This document shows positions 7,269-15,458 of a stretch of 22,922 nt of DNA, piece after piece; the first letter of the stretch is position 1, and each line of letters opens with the position of its first letter. This stretch comes from Putridiphycobacter sp965367695 (GTDB lineage: Bacteria > Bacteroidota > Bacteroidia > Flavobacteriales_D > Crocinitomicaceae): assembly GCA_965367695.1 (NCBI GenBank), contig CBDUKB010000019.1, positions 1-22,922 of the forward strand, in the 5' to 3' direction. Under the pieces are notes generated by a model that saw only the letters and a list, made by a program, of their open reading frames with translations, had not been told where the DNA came from and made no database searches. Position numbers and translations under genes: made by a program.

Positions 7269-10200
7269 ATGAATATTAAAGCCAAAATTTTACAGAAAAA
7301 AAACCTGTGGCATGTAGGCGCTGTGGCCTTATTTTTATTAATCTCCATTGTTTACATGAGTCCTGCCTTAGAAGGGTATACCATTAAACAGGCTGATGTT
7401 ACCAATTTTACAGGGATGTCTCGTGAGATTGTAGATTATAGAGAACATGACGGCGAGCAGGTATTGTGGACCAATGCCATGTTTTCTGGCATGCCTGCTA
7501 CACAAATATCAATGATTTATGAAGGTAGCTGGTTTACTAAAGGGGTTTCAAATGCCTTTCGATTTTTAATTCCTTTTCCTATTGGGTTTTTATTTTTATA
7601 CTTTTTTGGTTTTTACATTTTAGGTTTAAGTTTAAGAATAAAACCACTTGTTAGTATCTTAGGTTCCATTGCATTTGGACTCTCTTCATACTTTATCATC
7701 ATTATGGAAGCAGGGCATAACTCAAAAGCAGCAGCCATCAGTTTTGCACCGCTAATGTTGGCAGGTTTTATTCTAACTTATCGATCCAAAAACTATCTAC
7801 TAAGTGCCGCTTTTGCAGCCATAACTTTGATGGTTGAATTAACAGCCAATCATATTCAAATTACTTATTACATGTTATTCATCATGTTGTTTATTGGCGT
7901 GGTAGAATTAATTAAAAGTATCAAACAAAAAAGTTTAATCGATTTTGGTAAAAGGACTGGACTATTATTGATCGGTTATGTTTTAGCTGTAATGATCAAT
8001 TACGGTAATATATTCGGCACTTTAGAATACGCCAAACAAACTATTAGAGGTGGTTCTGAGTTGACGCAAAGTTTAGATGGCAACACAACTGATAAGGTAA
8101 ATCAAGCAGGGCTTGACAAGGATTATGTTACAAATTGGAGTTATGGAATTGATGAAACTTTTACTTTTTTAGTTCCTAATTTTAAAGGAGGTGTTTCTCA
8201 GGCCATGGGGCAAAATGATGGTTTAAAAGAAATAATCCGTGAAGCGCCTGGTAATTACCGTAACAATATTGCGCAAAGTAGTCAATACTGGGGGGAACAA
8301 CCTTTCACTTCAGGTCCAGTTTATATTGGAATCATAGTTATTTTACTGGCAGCACTTGCCTTGTATTATGTAAAAGACCGTTACAAATGGGCCCTTTTGG
8401 TTGCCACTTTGTTAACCATTGCATTGAGTTGGGGTAAAAATTATGTTTCAGCATTAATTCTCATACCAATTTTATTATACCTGGTCAATTTATTTATTGA
8501 CGGTAAAAAACAACTCATATTCAATATTGCCAATTCTTTGCTTTTAATCACCATTATTATGGGAGGTTTTAGCATTACCGATAATAGCTTAACTGATTTG
8601 TTTTTGAAATTTATTCCAGGGTATAATAAACTAAGAGCTGTGACTATCATATTAGTAGTTGCGGAACTTTGTATCCCACTTTTAGGAATTTTATTCCTGA
8701 ATAAACTGATTAGTAAAAAGGAAGAAATACTTGCCGACTTAAAGCCCCTATTTTATATTTCGGGTGGAATGCTTTTATTATTGATTGCATTTTTTATGAT
8801 GCCTAGTACGTTTAATAACTTTTTAAGCGGACAAGAGGTCGGCATGCTTGAAAATATCAAAGACCCCGCGCAAATACCACAATATGAAGCGTTTTTTGAT
8901 GCATTATCTGAAACAAGAACCGCAGTATTCAAAGCGGATGTTGGTAGGTCAATTGGTTTTTTAATTGCAGGAATTATTGCTTTGATTGCATTTTTAAAAT
9001 TAAATATTTCAAAATATTTATTCGTCGGCTTTTTAATCTTGATGGTATTTGCCGATTTATTTACAGTGGACAGAAGATATTTATCAACCGAGTCGAAAGG
9101 AAAGAATTACGAGCAATGGATTGAAAAATACAAACAAGTATACCCTTTTAAAGCTGGAGATGGCGAAATAGCAATTTTAAACAATGAATTAGCTCAAAAT
9201 CCTGATTTAAAAGTAAAAATAGATGCTGTAATTGATGAATTAAGCAAAGAATTAAAAGCAACAGAAGCTTCTAACCTAGAGAAACAAAGAAGGATAGATT
9301 TTACAACTTTTAGAACCTTAAATAGAAACTCAAATTTCAGGGTATTTGAAGTTGGAAACGCTTTTAACAGTTCTTATATAGGTTACTTTAATAAATCAAT
9401 CGGTGGCTATCATGGAGCTAAATTAAGTCGCTATCAAGATTTAATTGAATTCCACTTATCGCAAAACAACCAAGCGGTACTTGATATGCTGAATACAAAA
9501 TATTATTTACAACCAGAAAGAGACAGAAAAGGAAACATTGCCAATTCAAAATTGGTAAAAGTTAACAATGGAGCAATGGGTAATGCATGGTTGGCAAAAA
9601 ACATACAATTTGTCGAAAATGCAGATGAAGAAATCAATGCCATGTCATCAGAGGCTGTATTTCAAATAGAAAATAAAAATTTAACCACTGTTTTGGTCAA
9701 TAAGCAATCAGTTGACAAGGGAATTGTCAAACCTAATGCATCCATTTCAATCATAGCTCCAAATAGCAATGATACGGTTCCGGTAGAAGTTCCTTTTCAA
9801 TCTATTCTTGATCAACCAATAGCTTTAATCATTGATTCAACAGGTTTAAATTGGGTATATGATGCAACACCTGATTCTGTAGTTACCAAAGTATTTTCAA
9901 TCGGAAAAAGTACGGGCAGCGGCTGGAACCCAAGAGAGACTGCGATTGTAGATGTCCGTTTTAAAGGCGACAAATATGTAAATAAAGATAAATATTCAGG
10001 TGAAGGGACCATAAAAATGGAAAGTTATCATCCTGATAAATTGGTATATAAAGCAAATGTTTCAGAAGCACAATTAGCAATTTTTTCTGAGATATATTAT
10101 GAGGATGGTTGGAAAGCATTTGTAAATGGAACAGAAGTTCCTATTGCACGGGTTAATTATGTTTTAAGAGCCATCAATATTCCAGCTGGAGAAAATGAAA

Positions 10201-10349
10201 TTGTATTTGAATTCCATTCTCCTTCCTATGAAAAAGCAGGCATAATCACCAACATTGGTAACATTGGTATTATTTTATTTTTGTTCATTGCAGTATTTAT
10301 TACTTTAAAGAACAAAAATCAAGAAGCAGAACCTACTATTAATGAATAA
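7269..10349 (+). CDS. YfhO-family large multi-pass membrane protein (GT-C-like)
   Basis: A 1026-residue integral membrane protein of the YfhO family. It has a first helix near residues 14-32, many further hydrophobic helices up to about residue 615, a long non-membrane region (about 620-980), and a last helix close to the C-terminus (TNIGNIGIILFLFIAVFITL). The conserved block after helix 1 (ADVTNFTGMSREIVDYR, then LWTNAMFSGMPATQI) is typical of Bacteroidota YfhO proteins. In Bacillus subtilis YfhO works with the polyprenyl-phosphate glycosyltransferase CsbB to decorate lipoteichoic acid on the outer face of the membrane. Bacteroidota lack that polymer, so here transfer of a lipid-linked sugar onto another surface molecule is only inferred. 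It is spaced 4 nt from the FkbM gene and 3 nt from the GT4 gene. Confidence 0.85.
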   Translation: MNIKAKILQKKNLWHVGAVALFLLISIVYMSPALEGYTIKQADVTNFTGMSREIVDYREHDGEQVLWTNAMFSGMPATQISMIYEGSWFTKGVSNAFRFLIPFPIGFLFLYFFGFYILGLSLRIKPLVSILGSIAFGLSSYFIIIMEAGHNSKAAAISFAPLMLAGFILTYRSKNYLLSAAFAAITLMVELTANHIQITYYMLFIMLFIGVVELIKSIKQKSLIDFGKRTGLLLIGYVLAVMINYGNIFGTLEYAKQTIRGGSELTQSLDGNTTDKVNQAGLDKDYVTNWSYGIDETFTFLVPNFKGGVSQAMGQNDGLKEIIREAPGNYRNNIAQSSQYWGEQPFTSGPVYIGIIVILLAALALYYVKDRYKWALLVATLLTIALSWGKNYVSALILIPILLYLVNLFIDGKKQLIFNIANSLLLITIIMGGFSITDNSLTDLFLKFIPGYNKLRAVTIILVVAELCIPLLGILFLNKLISKKEEILADLKPLFYISGGMLLLLIAFFMMPSTFNNFLSGQEVGMLENIKDPAQIPQYEAFFDALSETRTAVFKADVGRSIGFLIAGIIALIAFLKLNISKYLFVGFLILMVFADLFTVDRRYLSTESKGKNYEQWIEKYKQVYPFKAGDGEIAILNNELAQNPDLKVKIDAVIDELSKELKATEASNLEKQRRIDFTTFRTLNRNSNFRVFEVGNAFNSSYIGYFNKSIGGYHGAKLSRYQDLIEFHLSQNNQAVLDMLNTKYYLQPERDRKGNIANSKLVKVNNGAMGNAWLAKNIQFVENADEEINAMSSEAVFQIENKNLTTVLVNKQSVDKGIVKPNASISIIAPNSNDTVPVEVPFQSILDQPIALIIDSTGLNWVYDATPDSVVTKVFSIGKSTGSGWNPRETAIVDVRFKGDKYVNKDKYSGEGTIKMESYHPDKLVYKANVSEAQLAIFSEIYYEDGWKAFVNGTEVPIARVNYVLRAINIPAGENEIVFEFHSPSYEKAGIITNIGNIGIILFLFIAVFITLKNKNQEAEPTINE

Positions 10350-10352
10350 TAC

Positions 10353-11657
10353 TTGGAGCAAAAGAAGCAAAAAATACTCATTATTACTTATTATTGGCCA
10401 CCAAGTGGAGGCTCAGGTGTTCAACGTTGGATAAAATTTACCAAGTTCCTTCCAAACAATAATTGGGAACCGATAATTTTAACGGTCGACCCCAAGTATG
10501 CATCCTATTTTTTAGTCGATCAATCATTAATGCATAACGTTGATCAGTCCGTAAAAGTGATTCGTACGAAATCCTTTGAACCCAGGCGTTTTTTTTCAAA
10601 AATAATTGGAAAAAAAAACATGCCTCATTCTGGCTTTAGTAATGTGAATACTACTTCAAAACTTCAAACAGTATTCCGGTTTATTCGTGGGAATTTATTT
10701 ACTGTTGACCCTCGAAAAGGTTGGAATAAACATGCAATTAAAGCTGCCCTTCAACTCATAGATAAATATGATATAAAGCATGTGGTGACCACAAGTCCAC
10801 CGCATTCAACACAATTAATGGGAACTCGTTTAAAAGCAGTTAGAAACATTAATTGGATTGCTGATTTAAGGGACCCTTGGACAGATATATTCTATTACGA
10901 GCATTTGATGAAAATCAATTATCTGAAGAAAAAAGAGGCGAAACTTGAAAAACGAGTGATAAATGAAGCTGATATTGTGCTCACCGTGAGTAAAGGTTTA
11001 AAAGCAATATTTTCAGCTAAATCGAAACATCCCGAGAATATTCACATTGTGGAAAATGGTTTTGACACAGCTGATATTGGTGAAGTAAACCCCAATTTTA
11101 AAATCAAATTAAGAGGACCTTTTAACCTGCTTTATGTAGGAATACTATCAGAACAATATAATTTGAAAGGTTTTTTTAATGCCTTTTATAACACAACCAA
11201 AACTCATCCAACAATTCATTTAAATTTTGTTGGGGTACAAGACCAAAGTGTTCATGAGCTGGTAAAAAATTTAAAATTAAGTGAATTCGTTTCTTTTTAC
11301 GAATATGTTGAAAAGGCTGAATTAGTAAATTATTACAAGCAAAGTGATATGCTCTTACTAGCCATCCCAGACACTGAAAATAATGAAGGTATTATTACAG
11401 GCAAAATTTTCGAATACCTCAGCTATCAAAAACCTATAATAGGAATTGGGCCCATACTAGGTAATGCCGCTGAAATTCTGGCACAAGTAAATGCAGGAAA
11501 AATGTTTGACTATGCTGATGAAAATGGAATATTTAAATTCATGAAGGAAGGTGTTGATGGACTTACTTCTTTTTCATTTCAAGGTATCGATCAATACAGC
11601 AGAAAAAACCTCACCCAAAAACTAGTTTCAATTTTAGAACAAACCTCAAACCATTAA
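10353..11657 (+). CDS. GT4-family (GT-B) glycosyltransferase
   Basis: Retaining-type GT-B glycosyltransferase, 434 residues, likely cytoplasmic or membrane-associated and using a nucleotide sugar for glycan assembly. Seen: the N-terminal domain opening KILIITYYWPPSGGSGVQRW with the Gly-rich loop, WIADLRDPWTD, IHIVENGFD at the domain junction, LLYVGILSEQYNLKGF at the start of the second domain, and the donor-binding NNEGIITGKIFEYLSY (about residues 343-358) with the conserved Glu. The frame has no ATG; the start is TTG at 10353, directly after the YfhO stop (3-nt gap), and no other start codon fits the intact Rossmann strand. The next gene follows after 2 nt. Donor and acceptor sugars are unknown. 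Confidence 0.88.
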   Translation: MEQKKQKILIITYYWPPSGGSGVQRWIKFTKFLPNNNWEPIILTVDPKYASYFLVDQSLMHNVDQSVKVIRTKSFEPRRFFSKIIGKKNMPHSGFSNVNTTSKLQTVFRFIRGNLFTVDPRKGWNKHAIKAALQLIDKYDIKHVVTTSPPHSTQLMGTRLKAVRNINWIADLRDPWTDIFYYEHLMKINYLKKKEAKLEKRVINEADIVLTVSKGLKAIFSAKSKHPENIHIVENGFDTADIGEVNPNFKIKLRGPFNLLYVGILSEQYNLKGFFNAFYNTTKTHPTIHLNFVGVQDQSVHELVKNLKLSEFVSFYEYVEKAELVNYYKQSDMLLLAIPDTENNEGIITGKIFEYLSYQKPIIGIGPILGNAAEILAQVNAGKMFDYADENGIFKFMKEGVDGLTSFSFQGIDQYSRKNLTQKLVSILEQTSNH

Positions 11658-11659
11658 AA

Positions 11660-13327
11660 ATGAAATATTTTTTAGACAGTAAGGTTAAAATTGATGACCA
11701 ACAAATAGAAATCGCCACCTATTACTCCTCCAATTACACTGGACAGTCAGGTAACAATATTGAATTTCTTTCATTAGATACCGAAGTTCAAAAAAAAATA
11801 AATCACACCTGTTTTCACGCCATTCCAACATATTACAATTTCAATGAAACTGCCTTCAAGAAATTTTATAATTATACTGGAATCGATATTTGGTTCTTCG
11901 GACATTTTAGACTTTATTTTCAATACCGAAATTTTTTACTCAATTTAGCCTGCATTCAATTATTTCTACAAAAGTATCCTGAAGGGATTGTATTAACAAC
12001 AGACCATAAATTGGAAGGATTTATTCCATTATCAAACATTCAATTTGTGCATGGAACAAAAACTGGATTAAATAAAATGTTTTTTATCAAAGAATGTTGG
12101 ACAATAATGAAACAACTTCGAAATTTAAAATCATTTGAATCTAATCATGTGATTATTGGGCTTCCAGACCAAATTGAAAGTCGATTCGGAAACTTGACTA
12201 AATCATTCGACCTTATTTATAATAGAAATCAATTTGATGCTAAAAAAACATTAAATAGTGACTTTAAAAAATACAGAACTAAAAACAATGTAGATAATAT
12301 AGTAGCGAGGTATTTACTAAGCTTGAAATGGATTAAAGATTTAAAAGTATTGAAGAATGGATTCAAAGCAATCCAAAAAAACTTAAAAGACAATGCCGAA
12401 GATGCACATTTAATTCATCATTTTTTCTTCAATCAAAAAATGAGTTATTATATTTTTTACATCCGTTACCGAGCATTTTATAATTTTTTTAATACGAGCA
12501 AAATTGAATCAGTCATTTTAGTCGACGAGAATAGCCCACAACAAAGAGCAATACAATATGCGGCCAAAGCGCATCATCTCAAAACTTATGCTATTCAACA
12601 CGGCGCTATTTATGCTTTGCACCCTGCTTATATGTATGGAAAATACCAGTCAAAACCATTGCTTCCGGACCTTACTTTCACGTGGGGCGATTATTATGCA
12701 AATTTGCTAATAAATGAAGGTGGCTATATAGAAAAACAGGTTCAAACCACCGGTAGAATTCCGGAGATTAACACAAAAAACACAAGTCATGAAATACTAC
12801 AAACTACAAAGGAAATAGTATTGTATGCCACACAACCACAACCTGATGAAAACATGAGAAAAAAGGAATTGATGGATGTGTTTTCAAGTATTAAAGCACT
12901 GGGTAATCGATACCAATTAGTACTCAGACCGCATCCATCTGAAAAAGATGATGCTTATTTTAATTCAATTGGAGAATCCTTAAACTTTCGTGATTTTTGT
13001 ATTGATCGCAAATCTGATTTAAAAACACATTTTGAAAAATGTGCCATACTCATTACCAGTTATTCGACCGTGGGTGCAGAATTTATTCCATATTACAAAC
13101 CTTTACTTGTATTAGACTATTTAAAAACTGATTTGGTCAATTACATCAAACAGGGGGTTGGAATCCCAATTTACAACCAAAATGACTTAGTAAAAACATT
13201 AAATCAACCTGTATTAAACATCAATAAAACAGCTTATCAAGTATTTGAAAACAATTACTTTTATAAAAACGGTACGCAAGCTATAAAACTTATTGTAAAT
13301 TCAATCACCGCTGCTTCCAAAGATTGA
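11660..13327 (+). CDS. GT-B-like surface-polysaccharide protein, candidate nonulosonate transferase
   Basis: A 555-residue protein with no signal peptide or clear membrane helix, not assigned to a named family. The C-terminal half resembles GT-B-fold capsule and teichoic-acid polymerases: AIQHGAIYALHP (about 311-322), TFTWGDYYANLLINEGGY, TGRIPEI, LRPHPSEKDD (about 422-431, the HP motif seen in capsule transferases) and ITSYSTVGAEFIPYYKPLLVLD (about 465-487). The Ser-Thr-x-x-x-E pattern there is like the S-S/T nucleotide-binding motif of polysialyl- and glycerophosphotransferases. The N-terminal ~230 residues show no motif I recognise. It is the last gene of the carB operon and converges on neuA with an 8-nt gap. 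A CMP-nonulosonate donor is an inference from this location only. Confidence 0.6.
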   Translation: MKYFLDSKVKIDDQQIEIATYYSSNYTGQSGNNIEFLSLDTEVQKKINHTCFHAIPTYYNFNETAFKKFYNYTGIDIWFFGHFRLYFQYRNFLLNLACIQLFLQKYPEGIVLTTDHKLEGFIPLSNIQFVHGTKTGLNKMFFIKECWTIMKQLRNLKSFESNHVIIGLPDQIESRFGNLTKSFDLIYNRNQFDAKKTLNSDFKKYRTKNNVDNIVARYLLSLKWIKDLKVLKNGFKAIQKNLKDNAEDAHLIHHFFFNQKMSYYIFYIRYRAFYNFFNTSKIESVILVDENSPQQRAIQYAAKAHHLKTYAIQHGAIYALHPAYMYGKYQSKPLLPDLTFTWGDYYANLLINEGGYIEKQVQTTGRIPEINTKNTSHEILQTTKEIVLYATQPQPDENMRKKELMDVFSSIKALGNRYQLVLRPHPSEKDDAYFNSIGESLNFRDFCIDRKSDLKTHFEKCAILITSYSTVGAEFIPYYKPLLVLDYLKTDLVNYIKQGVGIPIYNQNDLVKTLNQPVLNINKTAYQVFENNYFYKNGTQAIKLIVNSITAASKD

Positions 13328-13335
13328 TTATTAAA

Positions 13336-14049
13336 TTAAAAGTCCTCTTGATTATTTTTCATCAACCACTCGCAGTAGTTAAAATCTGCGAATGTATCAA
13401 TATCCAAGGCTTCTTTTTCTGAGGTTTTAAGGATTTTCATATCCTGACCATACAAAGCCTCACTTTCATCTAATAAAATGGTAGATTTAATTAAGTCTAC
13501 ACAACCATTCAATCGAAATACAGGTGGTAATAGCTGGCTTTGATAATACTTTTCAATCGTGACGTCTGGCATTAGATTTTCGGCAGATCCATTTTCTTCT
13601 TTGAACATCCAATATGGATGATGCACACCAAAAACTTCTGTCATGCTCCTTACGGAATCACATTTTTTTTGTTCTAAAATATCGACTCCTTTATCAATCA
13701 ATGTTGCTGATCGAAATGGTGAAGTGGGTCGCAATAAACATACGGCATCTATTTTAACTTGGTGTGCTTCTTCATACCACCTAAGTGCATGAATTAAAAA
13801 AGCACGATCTCCACTTCGATCGACTGCCATTTCTTTTGGTCTTAAAAAAGGTGCCTTTCCACCCATGCGGACTGCCACTTCTGCTATATCCTCATCATCA
13901 GTTGAAACAATTGTATCGAATAGTTTTTTCGATTTTTTTGCAGCATTGATACTATATCCAATTAATGGTACTCCGTTTAAAAGTTTGACATTTTTTCCTG
14001 GAACACGTTTACTTCCTCCCCTTGCTGGTATAATCCCTAACACTTTCAT
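13336..14049 (-). CDS. neuA: CMP-nonulosonate (acylneuraminate/legionaminate) cytidylyltransferase
   Basis: Activates a nonulosonic acid with CTP to the CMP-sugar donor. The 237-residue product has the NeuA/LegF signature IIPARGGSKRVPGKN (6-20), STDDEDIAEVA (49-59), LRPTSPFRS (106-114) with the conserved Arg/Thr/Ser, RLNGCVDLI (179-187), and the acidic metal-binding pair Asp216/Asp218 in ALDIDTF. Length and motifs fit CMP-legionaminate or CMP-neuraminate synthetases; KdsB-type enzymes differ at the N-terminal motif. It is the last gene of the five-gene operon, and its ATG shares one base with the stop of the aminotransferase gene (TAATG). Which nonulosonate it activates cannot be read from sequence. 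Confidence 0.9.
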   Translation of the reverse strand: MKVLGIIPARGGSKRVPGKNVKLLNGVPLIGYSINAAKKSKKLFDTIVSTDDEDIAEVAVRMGGKAPFLRPKEMAVDRSGDRAFLIHALRWYEEAHQVKIDAVCLLRPTSPFRSATLIDKGVDILEQKKCDSVRSMTEVFGVHHPYWMFKEENGSAENLMPDVTIEKYYQSQLLPPVFRLNGCVDLIKSTILLDESEALYGQDMKILKTSEKEALDIDTFADFNYCEWLMKNNQEDF

Positions 14050-15458
14050 TATAATGACTTAAAAATTGCCAAAATTCTATCCTTTAATTTGGGACTCAAA
14101 CTTTCTGCCGTTGGAAAATTGATCCCTTGTTTTGATAGAATTTTACTATTTGAATTAGAAAATACAAAATCTTTATAAATCTCCATGTCCCCAAGTGGAA
14201 AGAAAAATTGCCGGGCATCAATGTTTTCGGCTTTTAATTTTTCAATTAACAAGTCTCTTTTACCCCTTTTAATGATAGCTGATACCAACCAAGTAACTCG
14301 TTTACAATCCTTCATATCTTTTTGGAATTCAATAAACCCATTGTCTGCTAATAAGTTTCGATAATCAAGTTCAATTTGTTTTCTGTAAAGTAGAATTTCA
14401 TCAATTCTTTCTAGTTGTGCAACACCAATTGCAGCTTGCAAATTAGTCATTCTGTAGTTATAACCAATCCTATCGTGCCAATACCTTTGGGTTTTACTCA
14501 TCCCATGATCTCTTAGCACCCGCATGGTATCATTTAATTTGTCTGAATTGGTTACACACATGCCACCTTCACCGGTAGTAATGATTTTATTAGCGAAGAA
14601 AGAAAATGTTGAAATATGGCCGAATGAACCTACTTTTTGTCCTTTAAAGGTAGCCCCATGCGCCTCAGCACAATCTTCAATTACAAATAAATTGTTTGCA
14701 TCAGCCAACTGCATAATAGCATCCATATCGCATACTTGTCCATACAAATGAACAGGAATAATAGCATTGTTTTGCGGAGTGATTGCTTTTTTTATCTCTT
14801 CGGAGTCAATACACCAGCTGTCAAGTTTCACATCAACAATAACGGGAGTTGCTCCAGCATGAAAAACCGCATTAATGGTTGCAGCAAATGTCAAGTCTGG
14901 AATAATTACCTCATCCCCTTTTCCAATTCCTAATGCTTCTAATGCCAAGTGAATGGCAACTTTACCATTTGAAACTGCTACCCCAAATTGCGTTCCACAA
15001 TACTTTGAAAAACCTTCTTCAAATTGAGAAATATAGATCCCTGAACTTGAAATCCATGTCGAAAGAAATGCATCCACTAAGTACTTAAATTCATTCCCTT
15101 TTAAATTCGGAGATGCAACTGGGACATATACCTTATTTTGGTATTGAAAAAAATCAACGAGTACGTTTGCATCATCTAAAATTGGTAAAATACTTACTTT
15201 TTCATTGGTTTTCACAAGCATCTCTTGGAAGGACTCTCCTACTTTTGCAATGGCACATTCATTATTTGCCAAGCCTTGAATAGGAGAAGTTAAATCCTTA
15301 CCCGCTAAAAGTAATCTTCGAATGTCACCGTCGGTTAGTACACCAATAAATTTATCATATTTATCTACAATAAACGCAATACCTTTTCCATTGGTATTAA
15401 TTATTTTAAGTACCTCAAATAATGTTGAAGACTCTAGACATTTTAGTTGATTAAGCAT
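14049..15458 (-). CDS. CBS-pair fused to DegT/DnrJ/EryC1/StrS-type sugar aminotransferase
   Basis: PLP-dependent sugar aminotransferase (469 aa) with a regulatory N-terminus. Residues 1-105 look like a CBS pair: GIAFIVDKYDKFIGVLTDGDIRRLLLAG (26-53), then a second, weaker repeat ending ILPILDDANVLVDFF. This resembles the CBS module of PtmE-type nucleotidyltransferases in legionaminate loci. From residue 110 a complete DegT fold follows, close to perosamine-synthase-type enzymes: VPVASPNLKGNEFKYLVDAF, SNGKVAIHLALEALGIGKGDEVI, Asp262 in IEDCAEAHGA (pairs with the PLP ring nitrogen), and Lys291 in FSFFANKIITTGEGG (forms the PLP Schiff base). The normal SNG-T-x-A-L is SNG-K-V-A-I here. It should add an amino group to a keto sugar for nonulosonate synthesis. 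Its start overlaps the TIM-barrel gene by 8 nt and its stop overlaps neuA by 1 nt. The fusion is in one continuous frame. Confidence 0.85.
   Translation of the reverse strand: MLNQLKCLESSTLFEVLKIINTNGKGIAFIVDKYDKFIGVLTDGDIRRLLLAGKDLTSPIQGLANNECAIAKVGESFQEMLVKTNEKVSILPILDDANVLVDFFQYQNKVYVPVASPNLKGNEFKYLVDAFLSTWISSSGIYISQFEEGFSKYCGTQFGVAVSNGKVAIHLALEALGIGKGDEVIIPDLTFAATINAVFHAGATPVIVDVKLDSWCIDSEEIKKAITPQNNAIIPVHLYGQVCDMDAIMQLADANNLFVIEDCAEAHGATFKGQKVGSFGHISTFSFFANKIITTGEGGMCVTNSDKLNDTMRVLRDHGMSKTQRYWHDRIGYNYRMTNLQAAIGVAQLERIDEILLYRKQIELDYRNLLADNGFIEFQKDMKDCKRVTWLVSAIIKRGKRDLLIEKLKAENIDARQFFFPLGDMEIYKDFVFSNSNSKILSKQGINFPTAESLSPKLKDRILAIFKSL

Noticed and set aside
10250..10270. Tandem 9-base repeat AACATTGGT in the 3' part of the YfhO-like gene.
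   Set aside because: It encodes the Asn-Ile-Gly repeats at the start of the last membrane helix, stays in frame and has only two copies; ordinary coding sequence.
13865..14062. Plus-strand open frames inside neuA, the aminotransferase and other minus-strand genes.
   Set aside because: They lie antisense to genes with strong family motifs and show no recognisable protein features.
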